From Sva-07 sp963717385 (GTDB taxonomy: Bacteria > Actinomycetota > Acidimicrobiia > Acidimicrobiales > Ilumatobacteraceae): a DNA stretch of 64,000 nucleotides. Position 1 is the first letter of the stretch. Every line of letters begins with the position of its first letter. The notes beneath the pieces were generated by a model. That model made no database searches. It saw only the letters and a list, made by a program, of their open reading frames with translations, and was not told the DNA's origin. Positions 9,732 to 18,530 of the stretch are shown here, piece by piece. A program made the translations under genes and the position numbers. Location of the stretch: the NCBI GenBank assembly GCA_963717385.1, contig CAVQWE010000017.1, positions 1 through 64,000 on the forward strand, in the 5' to 3' direction.

Positions 9732-10115
9732 GTGAGCCGTGAACACATCTCCCAAGGCAGCGAGTTCGAGGAGACGATCGGGTACTCCCGAGCGGTCGTC
9801 GATGGGCGCTGGGTGTTCGTTGCCGGTACGACCGGGTTCGACTATTCGACGATGACGATCTCCGACGACATCGTCGATCAGGTCGAGCAGACGCTGGCCA
9901 ACATCGACGATGCATTGCTGCGGGCCGGATCGATGGCAGCCGACGTCGTTCGGGTGCGGTACCTGCTGCCCGACGCCGACGACTTCGAGGCGTGCTGGCC
10001 GTCGCTGCGGCGCTACTTCGGCGATGCCCGGCCGGCGGCGACGATGATGGTTGCCGGCCTGCAGGATCCCCGCATGAAGATCGAGATCGAAGTCACCGCG
10101 CTCAAGCCAGAGTGA
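9732..10115 (+). CDS. RidA family protein (YjgF/YER057c/UK114)
   Basis: A 127-residue trimeric-fold protein with the RidA-type order GYSRAVVDGRWVFVAGTTG, then QVEQTLANIDDALLRAGS and VRVRYLLPD, ending IEIEVTALKPE. RidA members hydrolyse reactive enamine/imine intermediates. This one belongs to the divergent subfamily, since the conserved substrate-binding Arg is read only in the VRVRYL segment. It starts at GTG 9732; an ATG ten bases upstream is in another frame and stops at once. Its stop codon lies in the 5' edge of a palindromic repeat. Confidence 0.85.
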   Translation: MSREHISQGSEFEETIGYSRAVVDGRWVFVAGTTGFDYSTMTISDDIVDQVEQTLANIDDALLRAGSMAADVVRVRYLLPDADDFEACWPSLRRYFGDARPAATMMVAGLQDPRMKIEIEVTALKPE

Positions 10116-10146
10116 TCACGCCTGGGGTCTGACCCCTTGCGTGATC
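10114..10146. repeat. 33-bp REP-like palindrome, copy 1
   Basis: GATCACGC and GCGTGATC flank a core GGGGTCTGACCCC. The element begins inside the TGA stop of the RidA gene. A near-identical copy sits at 16886-16918 in the same relation to a stop codon, so it is a dispersed palindromic element that may also end transcripts. Confidence 0.75.
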
Positions 10147-10190
10147 GCTCGACGTCGAGCGGTGACGCCGAGCAGTGCTACGAATGGCGC

Positions 10191-11759
10191 ATGGGGGATC
10201 TACTCACGGCGCTTGCCGCCGCACAGCCGGACAAGACTGCGATCATCGACGACCGGACCGGGGTGACCGGCACCGACGACGTGCGCACGTGCACCTACGC
10301 CGAGTTCGAGGATCGGGCCAACCAGCTCGCACACGTGCTCGACGGGCTCGGGGTGGGACCGGGCGACAAAGTGGTGTGGTGCGGGCAGAACTCGACCGGC
10401 ATCTTGGAGCTGACGAGTGCCTCGCGCAAGATCGGCTCCACCGCGGTTCCGCTCAACTACCGACTGTCGGACGAGGAGGCGGCGTACGTGATCGATCACT
10501 GCGATGCGTCCACCGTGTACATCGACGCCGAGTTCGCCGACCTGCTCAACCGAGTGCGCGCCGAGATTCCGCGGGTCGTCAACCTGTTGGTGTTCGACGG
10601 TGACGCTCCCGAGGGCATGACGGCGGTCGATCCACTCGTCGCGGCTGCGTCGACCGACACCTTCGATCGGCCCGATGTCGACGAGGGCGGCGCCACGATG
10701 ACGTACACGTCGGGCACCACCGGCAAGCCGAAGGGCGCCTATCGGCGCACGGCGGCCGACCCGCGGGCGGGTGCGGCGTTGATGCAGCACATCGGCTACC
10801 GCCCCGACGACATCTACCTCACCACCGGACCGCTGTACCACTCGGGTCCTGGCGGCTTCGCGGCGAGTGCGATCGCGATGGGCCAGACCGTGGTGTTGCA
10901 GCGCAAGTTCGATCCCGTCGACTGGCTGCGGATCCTCCAGTTGCATCGGGCCACATCGACGTTCTCGGCGCCGACACCGATCCGCATGATCTGCAACGTG
11001 CCCGACGACGTGAAGGCCCAGTACGACACGTCGTCGATGCGGGTGATGATCGCCAACGCCGCGCCGTGGAGTTTCGCGCTCAAGCAGCAGTACGTGGCGA
11101 ACTTCCCGCCCGAGTCGCTGTTCGAGATCTACGGGTCGACCGAGTTGGGTGTCAACACGGTGCTTCGCCCGGAGGACCAGATGCGCAAGCCGGGATCGTG
11201 CGGCAAGGAAGCGCCGATGGTCGAGATCCGGTTGTACGACGAGTTGGGCGGCATCGTCACCGGCACCGGACCCGACGCCACCGGCGAGGTGTTCGTGCGG
11301 TCGACGGCGGTGTTCGCCGACTACTACAAGCAGCACGACAAGTTCGAAGAAGACCATCGCGACGGCTTCCAGACCGTCGGTGACATCGCCTACCGCGACG
11401 ACGAGGGCTTCATCTACATCTGCGATCGCAAGAAGGACATGATCATCTCGGGTGGGATGAACATCTACCCGGCCGAGATCGAGGCGGCGCTCGAGTCGCA
11501 TCCCGACATCTACGAAGCCGCGGTGTTCGGTATCCCGAGCGACGACTGGGGCGAGCTGGTGCACGCAGTGGTCGTCAAACGTCCCGGGTCCGATCTCGAC
11601 GAGGATGCGGTGAAAGCGCACTCGCGCGAGCACCTGGCGAGCTACAAGATCCCCCGCTCACTGTCGTGGATCGACGAACTCCCCAAGACCGGTTCCGGCA
11701 AGATCCTGAAGCGCGACCTGCGCAAGCCGTACTGGGAAGGCCGCGCCAGCAACGTCTGA
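10191..11759 (+). CDS. long/medium-chain acyl-CoA synthetase (ANL superfamily)
   Basis: A 522-residue AMP-forming ligase that activates a carboxylic acid to its acyl-CoA via an acyl-adenylate. The P-loop motif MTYTSGTTGKPKG is near residue 170, the A5 motif IYGSTELG is mid-protein, and the C-terminal domain has the hinge/A8 motif DRKKDMIISGGMNIYPAEIE and catalytic lysine in KTGSGKILKRDL. ATG 10191 is preferred: the earlier in-frame start at 10137 would translate half of the intergenic palindrome. The closest kin are FadD/CaiC-type fatty or steroid acid ligases; the substrate cannot be read. Confidence 0.92.
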   Translation: MGDLLTALAAAQPDKTAIIDDRTGVTGTDDVRTCTYAEFEDRANQLAHVLDGLGVGPGDKVVWCGQNSTGILELTSASRKIGSTAVPLNYRLSDEEAAYVIDHCDASTVYIDAEFADLLNRVRAEIPRVVNLLVFDGDAPEGMTAVDPLVAAASTDTFDRPDVDEGGATMTYTSGTTGKPKGAYRRTAADPRAGAALMQHIGYRPDDIYLTTGPLYHSGPGGFAASAIAMGQTVVLQRKFDPVDWLRILQLHRATSTFSAPTPIRMICNVPDDVKAQYDTSSMRVMIANAAPWSFALKQQYVANFPPESLFEIYGSTELGVNTVLRPEDQMRKPGSCGKEAPMVEIRLYDELGGIVTGTGPDATGEVFVRSTAVFADYYKQHDKFEEDHRDGFQTVGDIAYRDDEGFIYICDRKKDMIISGGMNIYPAEIEAALESHPDIYEAAVFGIPSDDWGELVHAVVVKRPGSDLDEDAVKAHSREHLASYKIPRSLSWIDELPKTGSGKILKRDLRKPYWEGRASNV

Positions 11760-11811
11760 GTTCGCGACGACGGAACACAGCGTGCGGTGACGTTGAAAGG
11801 GTGTGGGTGCA

Positions 11812-12324
11812 GTGACGGCCGGAGCGAGACAGTGGAACGTCTCGACCCATGACGGCTTCATTGCCTACTACGACGCCACACTTCGCGACGCCTACCGATC
11901 AGCGGCCCGGCTGACCGGCGGCAACCACGCCGCCGCAGAGGACATCGTTCACGACGCCTACCTGTCGTTGATGCGAGCGGCACAACGCAGCGACGTCACC
12001 GAGGTCAACGTCGGGTGGATCGTCACCGCTGTCCGCAACCGATTCATCGACGGCGTGCGATCACACGACCGAGAAACGCGACGACTGCAACTGGTCGCCA
12101 CCACCGACACGTCGAGCGTCGACGAGTCGTCGACCGGCACACCGAGTGCTTCCGCGTTGCTGGCGGCGCTGTCGGATCGTGAACGGGCGGCGATGGTGTT
12201 CCGCTACGTCGACGACCTGCCGGTGGCCGATGTGGCAGCGCTGTTGGAGACGAGCGTGCGGGCGACCGAATCGCTGTTGCAGCGAGCGAAGCGCAAGGCC
12301 CGCCGGGCCAGAGGAGGCGAGTGA
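11812..12324 (+). CDS. ECF-family sigma factor
   Basis: A 170-residue protein with region 2 (DATLRDAYRSAARLTGGNHAAAEDIVHDAYLS, split here as the region 2.1-2.2 helices) and a region 4 helix-turn-helix (VADVAALLETSVRATESLLQ). GTG 11812 is chosen because a GAAAGG ribosome site lies 11 bases upstream. Alternative in-frame GTG 11803 is too close to it. The stop overlaps the next start (GTGATG), and a GAGGAG site inside the sigma gene serves the partner. This is the second of four such modules. Confidence 0.88.
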   Translation: MTAGARQWNVSTHDGFIAYYDATLRDAYRSAARLTGGNHAAAEDIVHDAYLSLMRAAQRSDVTEVNVGWIVTAVRNRFIDGVRSHDRETRRLQLVATTDTSSVDESSTGTPSASALLAALSDRERAAMVFRYVDDLPVADVAALLETSVRATESLLQRAKRKARRARGGE

Positions 12325-14723
12325 TGGACGACCAGTGGATCAACGAGGCCGTTGCCGACGTCGACCGCGAGGGGCCACGACCCGGCTTCGAAGCCGACCT
12401 CCGGTCCACGCTGAGTGCTGCATGGAATGGCGAGCAACCGTCGACGGCCCTCGCACCGCACGACCAGTCCTCGGGTGGCGCTACACGACGGCGTTGGTGG
12501 GCAATCGGCGCTGCTGCCGCGATCGTTGCGCTGGTGGTCGGTGCAGCAGTGGTGATGGTGACGCGCACCGAGCCCGACACGTTGATGACCCCACCGCCCA
12601 CCGTCGGCCCGACCACGCCCGACACGACGGCGCCCGACGAACCGAACGATGCGCTGATTGCGGCAGTGACCGACCGCACCTGGCTGATCACCGAGGTCGA
12701 CGACATCCCACGCAACTACGTCGCTGCGTTCACCATCGACGCCGACGCGGTGATCACCGGGTTCGACGGGTGCAACAACTACTGGACGCCGTCGGCATTC
12801 ACCAGTGACGGGCTGGAGTCTCTCCCCTCGACTGAGGGAACGATCACCGCTGCCGAGTGCGACGACCCGTACGACGCCGGATGGACGGCGGGAGCGGGCG
12901 TGTACGCCGTCGAGGGCGACACGCTGACGATCACCGCCGACGACGGACGACGATTCGACGCGGTCGACCTCGCATCGCTGCCCACGCTCGACGACCCCGA
13001 GCAGCTGTCCGGCACCTGGACCACCGCCGAGGGGCTCGAGGTCACGTTCGTCGAACTCGGAGGCAACGGCGGCAGGATCAGCGTGCGGTGCGGCGAGTTC
13101 GGCACGTGGACCTTCGACGACCAGGTGCTGACGACGATCGATCAGGCCGCCTACGCCGACTGCGTGGCGTTCGGCGAACCGTCGCTCGGCTGGGTGTACG
13201 ACGACCTGGTCAGCGAGTCACCAACGATCCGAGTGCTACCCGACGGGTCGCTCGTGTTCGGAACGAGCCAGTTCGGCCGGCTCCTTCCCACGGAGACCAC
13301 AGCGCCGCCGGCGAGCTCGACGTCGATCTCACGATCCCCGTGCAGGCGGAGGCACCAGTCAGGGTGATCCCGCTGGCGACCATCCCGTGGGGTCAGGGTG
13401 ACGGTGAGATCGATCTCCTGAACGACGAGGTCCCGATCCCGGTCGCATTGTTCCCCGGCTCGATACTCGTCCTCGAAACCCTCCCCGACAGCGCGCAGCT
13501 CTCGGGTCGCGGGTTTCTTCTCGACCGTTGGGTGAGCTGGTCGGGCCGGTTCGCATCGACGGTGTCAACGATCCGATCTTCTGGAGTTCTGGATCGCCCG
13601 ACGGCACGCTGTATCTCGCCACCGGCGCCGGGGACAATCCCCAGGTGGTTCTCAGTCGCGCTGCGCGAGACGGCACCGGGAGTGTTCAGCGTGGTCGATC
13701 GAGCCACCCGGGAAGACCTGGGCGACAGCGAGTTCCGTCTCACCGGACGGGGCGTCGAGCTGGGTGGCGACGTGATGATCGCCTCCGACGCCGCAGCCTC
13801 GCGACCGACCGTCGACGCCAAGCAGGGCACCGACACGCCCACACCGCCGTGGACGTCAGATGGACCGTCACCCGGAAAGGCCGAGACACCGAGCCAGGTG
13901 GGTTGGACGGTCGACGTGCAACTCGACTCCGACTTCCCACCGGGCTTCGACGTGCCGTTCGCCGAAGCCGCTCGGCGACGGAGCACTGTTCTCCACACCA
14001 ACGTCGGGTGCCCCGGGATCGTCAGCGCCGTTGGCGTATCTCGGCGGGTCGGGCGAACTCAGCGGCGTCTTCGATCTCGGCGCCTGGCAACTCGCCGATC
14101 ATGACCCCACCGCAGCGTTGCTGGTGCGGGCCGGCACCGACGGGCTGGAAATCGGCTTCCTCGACCCTGGCGTTGCAGCGATGGATCTCTCCGCCGGGAC
14201 CCTCTTCGGGTACGAGATCGGCGAACTCTCTCCCGACGAGGTGTTGGCAGCGCCGGCACCGTACGCGCCGTTGGCGAACGACAGCGGATGGTTCGTGACG
14301 GAACGGGTCGACCCCGACCCGGACGAACCCGACTGCCTCGCCGACCGCGAGCAGCGCGTGATCTGGTGGGCCGACACCTCGATGGCGTTCTTCCGCTTGG
14401 AGGACGGGAGCGAGGACATGTGGTCGTGGACAACGGGCGACGTGCGGGCATCGGGGTGGGACGACCGTCGACAGCCCGACATCCCCACCTCCGAGCTGTC
14501 GCTCGGCATCGACACCACGATGGGCATTGCGCTCGGCGCCACCGCCGACGAGTTCCTGGCAGCGCACGGAGGGGCACTGCCACTGCAGGAGCCCCAATCG
14601 GACGGAACACGGTTCGGGCTCTGGCTACCCGAAGGTGGGCCCATCGGCAACTTCTTCGTCGGTGTCACGGTCGACTCCGACGGCCTGATCACCGGGATCG
14701 GTGCAACTCGGTCGTTCTGCTGA
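12324..14723 (+). pseudogene. ECF-linked membrane protein with META domain, broken by four frameshifts
   Basis: The intact frame from ATG 12324 has a short cytoplasmic part, one membrane helix at about residues 55-78 and a META/HslJ-like domain with the signature TGFDGCNNYW. Coherent protein then continues in other frames: a shift near 13313 (ELDVDLTIPVQAEAPV), one near 13530 (GELVGPVRIDGVNDPIFW), one near 13665 (ETAPGVFSVVDR) and one near 13975 (LGDGALFSTP), ending at 14723. Two shifts look like lost bases and two like extra bases. The C-terminal part resembles the end of the intact paralogue at 24947-26470. It is likely the partner of the preceding sigma factor. Four indels in 0.7 kb argue for decay or a poor-quality patch. 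Confidence 0.7.
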
Positions 14724-14752
14724 TCGACACGCTCCGACGGCATGATGGGTCA

Positions 14753-14992
14753 GTGCCGAACGACTCCCCGCCACTCCGTGACGACTGGCGCAAGTTGCCA
14801 CACCCTCGGCGGTTGCCGGAGCACCATCCCCACTGGACCGACATCCTCGGGCGGCACAACGAAGCGCAGGAGCGCCGTTTGCCGACCTACGCCGACCCGG
14901 TGAGCGGGCTCAGCGTGTTCACCGCCGAGTTCCTCGCGTCGCGCGGCTACTGCTGCAACAGCGGCTGTCGTCACTGCCCCTACGTCGACTGA
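14753..14992 (+). CDS. small cysteine-rich protein (DUF5522-like)
   Basis: A 79-residue protein from GTG 14753. Its C-terminus GYCCNSGCRHCPYVD matches small proteins of the DUF5522 type, where the clustered Cys/His presumably bind a metal. The N-terminal half is rich in Pro, His and Arg (HPRRLPEHHPHW). Function unknown. The family is often found near oxidoreductases, but here the neighbours give no clear link. Confidence 0.7.
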   Translation: MPNDSPPLRDDWRKLPHPRRLPEHHPHWTDILGRHNEAQERRLPTYADPVSGLSVFTAEFLASRGYCCNSGCRHCPYVD

Positions 14993-15164
14993 AATCGTGT
15001 CCCCCTCGACGAGTCGCCGACAAGATGCATGGCGTGGGCGCACGAAACGGCGCCGTGAACGCCGGCGCGAGGAGTCGGGCGGCTCGGGCGGACGGTCGGA
15101 TCGGTGGCATGGCTGGTCTTTCAGTCGTCCGTGGAGAGTCGTCGTCATCGGTAGCGTCGCCCCG

Positions 15165-16082
15165 ATGGTCGAGCTTCCGGACGTGGTGCGCAACAGGGCG
15201 ATCGCCGGGGGGCACGCCGACTGGGTCGACGCCCTGCCCGACATCGTTCGTTCGCTGGAGCGCGAGTGGTCGATCGAAATCGGTCGGGCCCACGACGAGG
15301 GCACCGAGGCGTTCGTCGCCGACGCAGTGCTCGCCGATGGCACGTTGGCGGTGCTGAAGGTGCTCGTTCCGCAACGGGACGGTGGGGTCGACGACCACGA
15401 GGCGACGGTGCTCCGGCTCGCCGATGGTGACGGCTGCGCGATCCTGTATCGGGAAGACGCGGAGCGTGGCGCGCTGCTGATGGAACGCCTCGGGCCGTCG
15501 ATGTTCGCCCTCGCGCTCCCCTACGAGCAGCGGTTGCCCGCGCTGTGCGACGCCGCGTCGAGGATCTGGCGGTCGGCACCCGACGCGGGGCTGCCGACGA
15601 CCATTGCGAAGGCGGCGTGGCTGATCGACTTCGTGACCACGAAGTGGGAGGCACTCGGCCGTCCGTGCGCCGAACGCACCATCGAACACGCCGTGGCATG
15701 CGGCGAGCAACGCCGCGCAGCCGGCCACCCGGAGCACGCACTTCTCCTTCATGGCGACGTGCACCAGTGGAACGCGCTCCAGGCAGACGACGGGTTCAAG
15801 CTCGTCGACCCAGACGGACTCGTCGGCGACGCCGAGTACGACCTGGGTGTGATCCTGCGCGAAGACCCCGACGAACCGCTCGCCGCCGATCCGATGGCGA
15901 CGGCGCACTGGATGGCCGAGCGGTACGACCTCGACACAACGGCGATCTGGGACTGGTCGGTGATCGAACGGGTCTCGACCGGGCTGGTCGCCACCGAGAT
16001 CGACCTCCAACCGGTCGGCCGAGAGTTGCTCGCCCTCGCCGACCGGCTGTCGATGACATCAAGGGTCAGACCCGCGTCGTAA
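15165..16082 (+). CDS. aminoglycoside/hydroxyurea kinase-like phosphotransferase (APH(6)/StrB type)
   Basis: A 305-residue protein-kinase-like fold enzyme. It keeps the catalytic loop LLHGDVHQWNAL (HGDxHxxN) at about residue 200, the metal-binding LVDPDGLVGDAEYDLG after it, and the N-lobe lysine in LAVLKVL. Streptomycin 6-kinases and hydroxyurea phosphotransferases share these motifs, but chromosomal relatives without a resistance role are common, so the substrate is uncertain. ATG 15165 is chosen; the preceding Arg-rich extension is not family-like. The last codons contain a GGGTCAGACCC palindrome core (16063-16073). Confidence 0.8.
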   Translation: MVELPDVVRNRAIAGGHADWVDALPDIVRSLEREWSIEIGRAHDEGTEAFVADAVLADGTLAVLKVLVPQRDGGVDDHEATVLRLADGDGCAILYREDAERGALLMERLGPSMFALALPYEQRLPALCDAASRIWRSAPDAGLPTTIAKAAWLIDFVTTKWEALGRPCAERTIEHAVACGEQRRAAGHPEHALLLHGDVHQWNALQADDGFKLVDPDGLVGDAEYDLGVILREDPDEPLAADPMATAHWMAERYDLDTTAIWDWSVIERVSTGLVATEIDLQPVGRELLALADRLSMTSRVRPAS

Positions 16083-16087
16083 TCCGT

Positions 16088-16867
16088 TCAGACTCGGGCG
16101 CGGATGATCAGGCAGTACGGCACGATGCGGGTGTCGGCGACCTCGGGGTGCGCCGCGGCGGTCCTCTCGTCGGCGAAGGGTTCGGCGACCTGTTCGATCG
16201 TGTAGCCCGACGAGATCACCAGGTTGATCCAGCTCGACACGGTTCGCCGGTTCCAGGTGATCGTGAACGGATCGTGCCGCTCGCGCATCTCGGCCGGAGC
16301 CGACCCGAAGACCCACTGGTCGACCATCTCACCTTCCTCGAAGTAGCCACCGATCGCCAGCATCGAACGCACACCATCGTCGTCGTCGATCCACCGACGT
16401 CGAGAGATCGCGCTGACCGGGTGCGTGATCGAGAGCTGCAGCCAGCCGCCACGACGCAGCACACGCGCCACCTCGACGAGGGTCGCCGCCGGATCAGGCA
16501 TGTCCATGACGCTCATGAACGCAGTGGCGGCATCGAACGAACCATTCGCGAACGGGAGGGCCGACCCATCGGCGAGCAGATGATCGATCGAGGCGTCGGC
16601 ATCGAGGGCCGCCCGCACAAAGGTCTCGGACACATCGAGAGCGGTCAGCTGGGCACCGCGCTCGCGGAGCAGTCGCGTGTTGTGGCCCTCGCCGCAACCG
16701 ACGTCGAGTATCCGCAACCCGTCAACCGGTGGAAGCACATCGAGGAACCCCGGTGTGTTGACCAGATCCCGGTATCGGTCAGCACCCGCCCGGCTCATCT
16801 CGATCCATGCCGGCGCGTTGCGCTCCCATTCGGACCCACTGTGCGTTGCCCCCATTGCGTTCAGCAT
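16088..16867 (-). CDS. class I SAM-dependent methyltransferase
   Basis: A 259-residue Rossmann-fold methyltransferase. Motif I is ILDVGCGEGHNTRLL near residue 55, followed by the acidic loop ALDVSE that binds SAM ribose, and LLADGSALPFANGSFDAA and ARVLRRGGWLQLS as later motifs of the Methyltransf_11/25 type. ATG 16867 is chosen since the longer frame passes through a REP-like palindrome. A second ATG at 16855 is possible. Substrate unknown. It converges with the phosphotransferase gene, with 5 bp between their stops. Confidence 0.87.
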   Translation of the reverse strand: MLNAMGATHSGSEWERNAPAWIEMSRAGADRYRDLVNTPGFLDVLPPVDGLRILDVGCGEGHNTRLLRERGAQLTALDVSETFVRAALDADASIDHLLADGSALPFANGSFDAATAFMSVMDMPDPAATLVEVARVLRRGGWLQLSITHPVSAISRRRWIDDDDGVRSMLAIGGYFEEGEMVDQWVFGSAPAEMRERHDPFTITWNRRTVSSWINLVISSGYTIEQVAEPFADERTAAAHPEVADTRIVPYCLIIRARV

Positions 16868-16885
16868 GCCACCGGCCAACGGGAC

Positions 16886-16918
16886 GATCACGCCTGGGGT
16901 CTGACCCCTGGCGTGATC
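16886..16918. repeat. 33-bp REP-like palindrome, copy 2
   Basis: GATCACGCC-TGGGGTCTGACCCC-TGGCGTGATC. It differs from the copy at 10114-10146 by one base. Read on the minus strand it starts in the TGA stop of the VOC gene, as copy 1 does for the RidA gene. Confidence 0.75.
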
Positions 16919-17321
16919 AGTGGAGGCAGAACTCGTTGCCTTCGGGGTCGAGCAGAGTGATCCAGTGGCCCTCGGGTTCATCGAACTCGCCGACATGGGT
17001 GGCGCCGAGGGCAACCAGCTCAGCCGCGCGGGCGTGCAGCTCGGATGGGTCGACATGGACGTCGAGGTGCATCCGGTTCTTCGCCGTCTTGGCCTCGGGT
17101 ACCTTCAGGAAGAACACCCGCGGGCCGACGCCGTCGGGGTCGACGATGGCGAACGCCCGATCGGGATCCGACTGGTCGATACCGAACGCGGTGAGCGCCG
17201 CCTCCCAGGTGTCGAAACCCGGTGGCGGTGGCTGCTCGACGTAGCCGAGCACCTCGCACCAGAAGTCGGCGAGCTTGCGGGGCCCTGCGGCGTCGACGGT
17301 GATCTGGATCGCTCTGGCCAT
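16917..17321 (-). CDS. VOC (glyoxalase/bleomycin-resistance-like) family protein
   Basis: A 134-residue protein of two beta-alpha-beta-beta-beta units. The first unit opens MARAIQITVDAAGPRKLADF and the second holds RMHLDVHVDPSEL and ends WITLLDPEGNEFCLH, the usual C-terminal signature of the glyoxalase_6 group. Members act as metal-dependent lyases, dioxygenases or binding proteins. No specific role can be assigned. Its stop codon is embedded in a palindromic repeat. Confidence 0.88.
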   Translation of the reverse strand: MARAIQITVDAAGPRKLADFWCEVLGYVEQPPPPGFDTWEAALTAFGIDQSDPDRAFAIVDPDGVGPRVFFLKVPEAKTAKNRMHLDVHVDPSELHARAAELVALGATHVGEFDEPEGHWITLLDPEGNEFCLH

Positions 17322-17399
17322 CGACTCATCATCGCGCAGGCACCCCGGGCCACGACTCAGAAGTACCGCAGGCAGCGCGAACCGCCTAGGTTCGAAGGC

Positions 17400-17813
17400 A
17401 TGGCCTTTTCGAATGCCGTCGTCGAAACGATCCTGAAGTCACCGCTTCACCGCCTCTTGTCCGCCAAGTTCGTGCTCATCCGCTATCTGGGCGAACAGAC
17501 CGAATCCGCTCACACGCCACCGCTCGAGTACGCCGACACGCACCATGGCATCGTGGTGTTGGTCAGCGAGCATGACGACACGACATGGTGGCGGGACTTC
17601 ACCACGATGGGCCAGGTGCAGGTGCTCGTTGCCGGCAGGTGGACGCCGATGACGGCGCACACCCTGCTCGGCTCACAAGAGCCTGATGCGGTCACCCCGC
17701 TGCTGCGGTCCTACGCCGTGCGTCACCCGAACGTGGTGAAGTCGCTCGATGGCGACACGCTCGAAGCACGCGTCGAGGGTGCTGTCGTCGTGTGGCTCCG
17801 CCCGGCGGCCTGA
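17400..17813 (+). CDS. nitroreductase/deazaflavin-dependent-oxidoreductase-like small protein
   Basis: A 137-residue protein. The pattern HHGIVVLVSEHDDTTWWRDF followed by a short strand VQVLVAGRWTPMTAHTL resembles the split-barrel DDN/F420-type nitroreductase family, in which the WWRN/WWRD segment lies by the cofactor. The N-terminal RTGRKSG loop of classical members is not obvious, so this is a tentative family call. Its stop overlaps the start of the HAD gene (TGATG), implying coupled translation. Confidence 0.55.
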   Translation: MAFSNAVVETILKSPLHRLLSAKFVLIRYLGEQTESAHTPPLEYADTHHGIVVLVSEHDDTTWWRDFTTMGQVQVLVAGRWTPMTAHTLLGSQEPDAVTPLLRSYAVRHPNVVKSLDGDTLEARVEGAVVVWLRPAA

Positions 17814-18487
17814 TGACGGCATCGGGTGCGACGGCCGATCGGCCAGTGGCCACTCTCGCACTCGACGTCGACGGTGTGCTGCTCGATCCAGATCGCGGCG
17901 GCGACGGGAACTGGTCCAACGAACTGTCGGCCCGTTTCGGGATCACACGCCAGCAGCTGCACGAGCGCTTCTTCGCCACAGCGTTCGATGATGTGCTCAA
18001 CGGGCGACGGCCGATCGAGTCGGCCCTCGCTGATTCGCTGGACACGATGGGCAGCGACGTCGGCGTCGAGGAGGTGCTCGCCTGCTGGTTCGACGCCGAC
18101 TACGTCGTATTCGATGATGCCGTTGCGTTCGCCCGCCAAACGCAAGAGCGCGGTGTGCGAGTCGTGCTCGCCACCAACCAGGAGCACCGCCGGGCCGCGT
18201 ATCTGCGCCGGCGGCTCGGGGCGGCGGTCGAGCTGAGTGACGTGATCTATTCCGCCGACCTCGGCTGCGTGAAGCACGAGCCAGTGTTCTTCGAATTGGC
18301 CTCGCAGCGTCTGGGTCTCGGGCCGGAGCGGCGATCGAGCGTCGTGTTCGTCGACGACGTCGAGCGCAACGTCGAGGTCGCCCGCGGCGCCGGGTGGCGC
18401 GCCGTTCACGCAGCGCCGGGCGCGACCTGGATCAGCGAAGCCGACGAACTGCTCGACGCGCTCCTCGCACACCGTCGACAGCCCTGA
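17813..18487 (+). CDS. HAD-family hydrolase
   Basis: A 224-residue protein with all four HAD motifs: LALDVDGVLLDPD (nucleophile and acid/base Asp) near residue 15, VLATNQ (Thr) mid-protein, Lys in CVKHEPVFFE, and VFVDDVERNVEVA with the metal-binding Asp pair. A helical cap lies between motifs I and II. Such enzymes dephosphorylate small metabolites; the substrate is unknown. It is translationally coupled to the preceding gene. Confidence 0.88.
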   Translation: MTASGATADRPVATLALDVDGVLLDPDRGGDGNWSNELSARFGITRQQLHERFFATAFDDVLNGRRPIESALADSLDTMGSDVGVEEVLACWFDADYVVFDDAVAFARQTQERGVRVVLATNQEHRRAAYLRRRLGAAVELSDVIYSADLGCVKHEPVFFELASQRLGLGPERRSSVVFVDDVERNVEVARGAGWRAVHAAPGATWISEADELLDALLAHRRQP

Positions 18488-18530
18488 CGCTTCCGGAACT
18501 CTGTGACACCCCCTCTCTACGGTGGGATGC

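Noticed and set aside
15165..16082. Antibiotic-resistance island
   Set aside because: The phosphotransferase has no mobile-element genes near it and shows no base-composition change; chromosomal APH-like kinases are common in actinobacteria.
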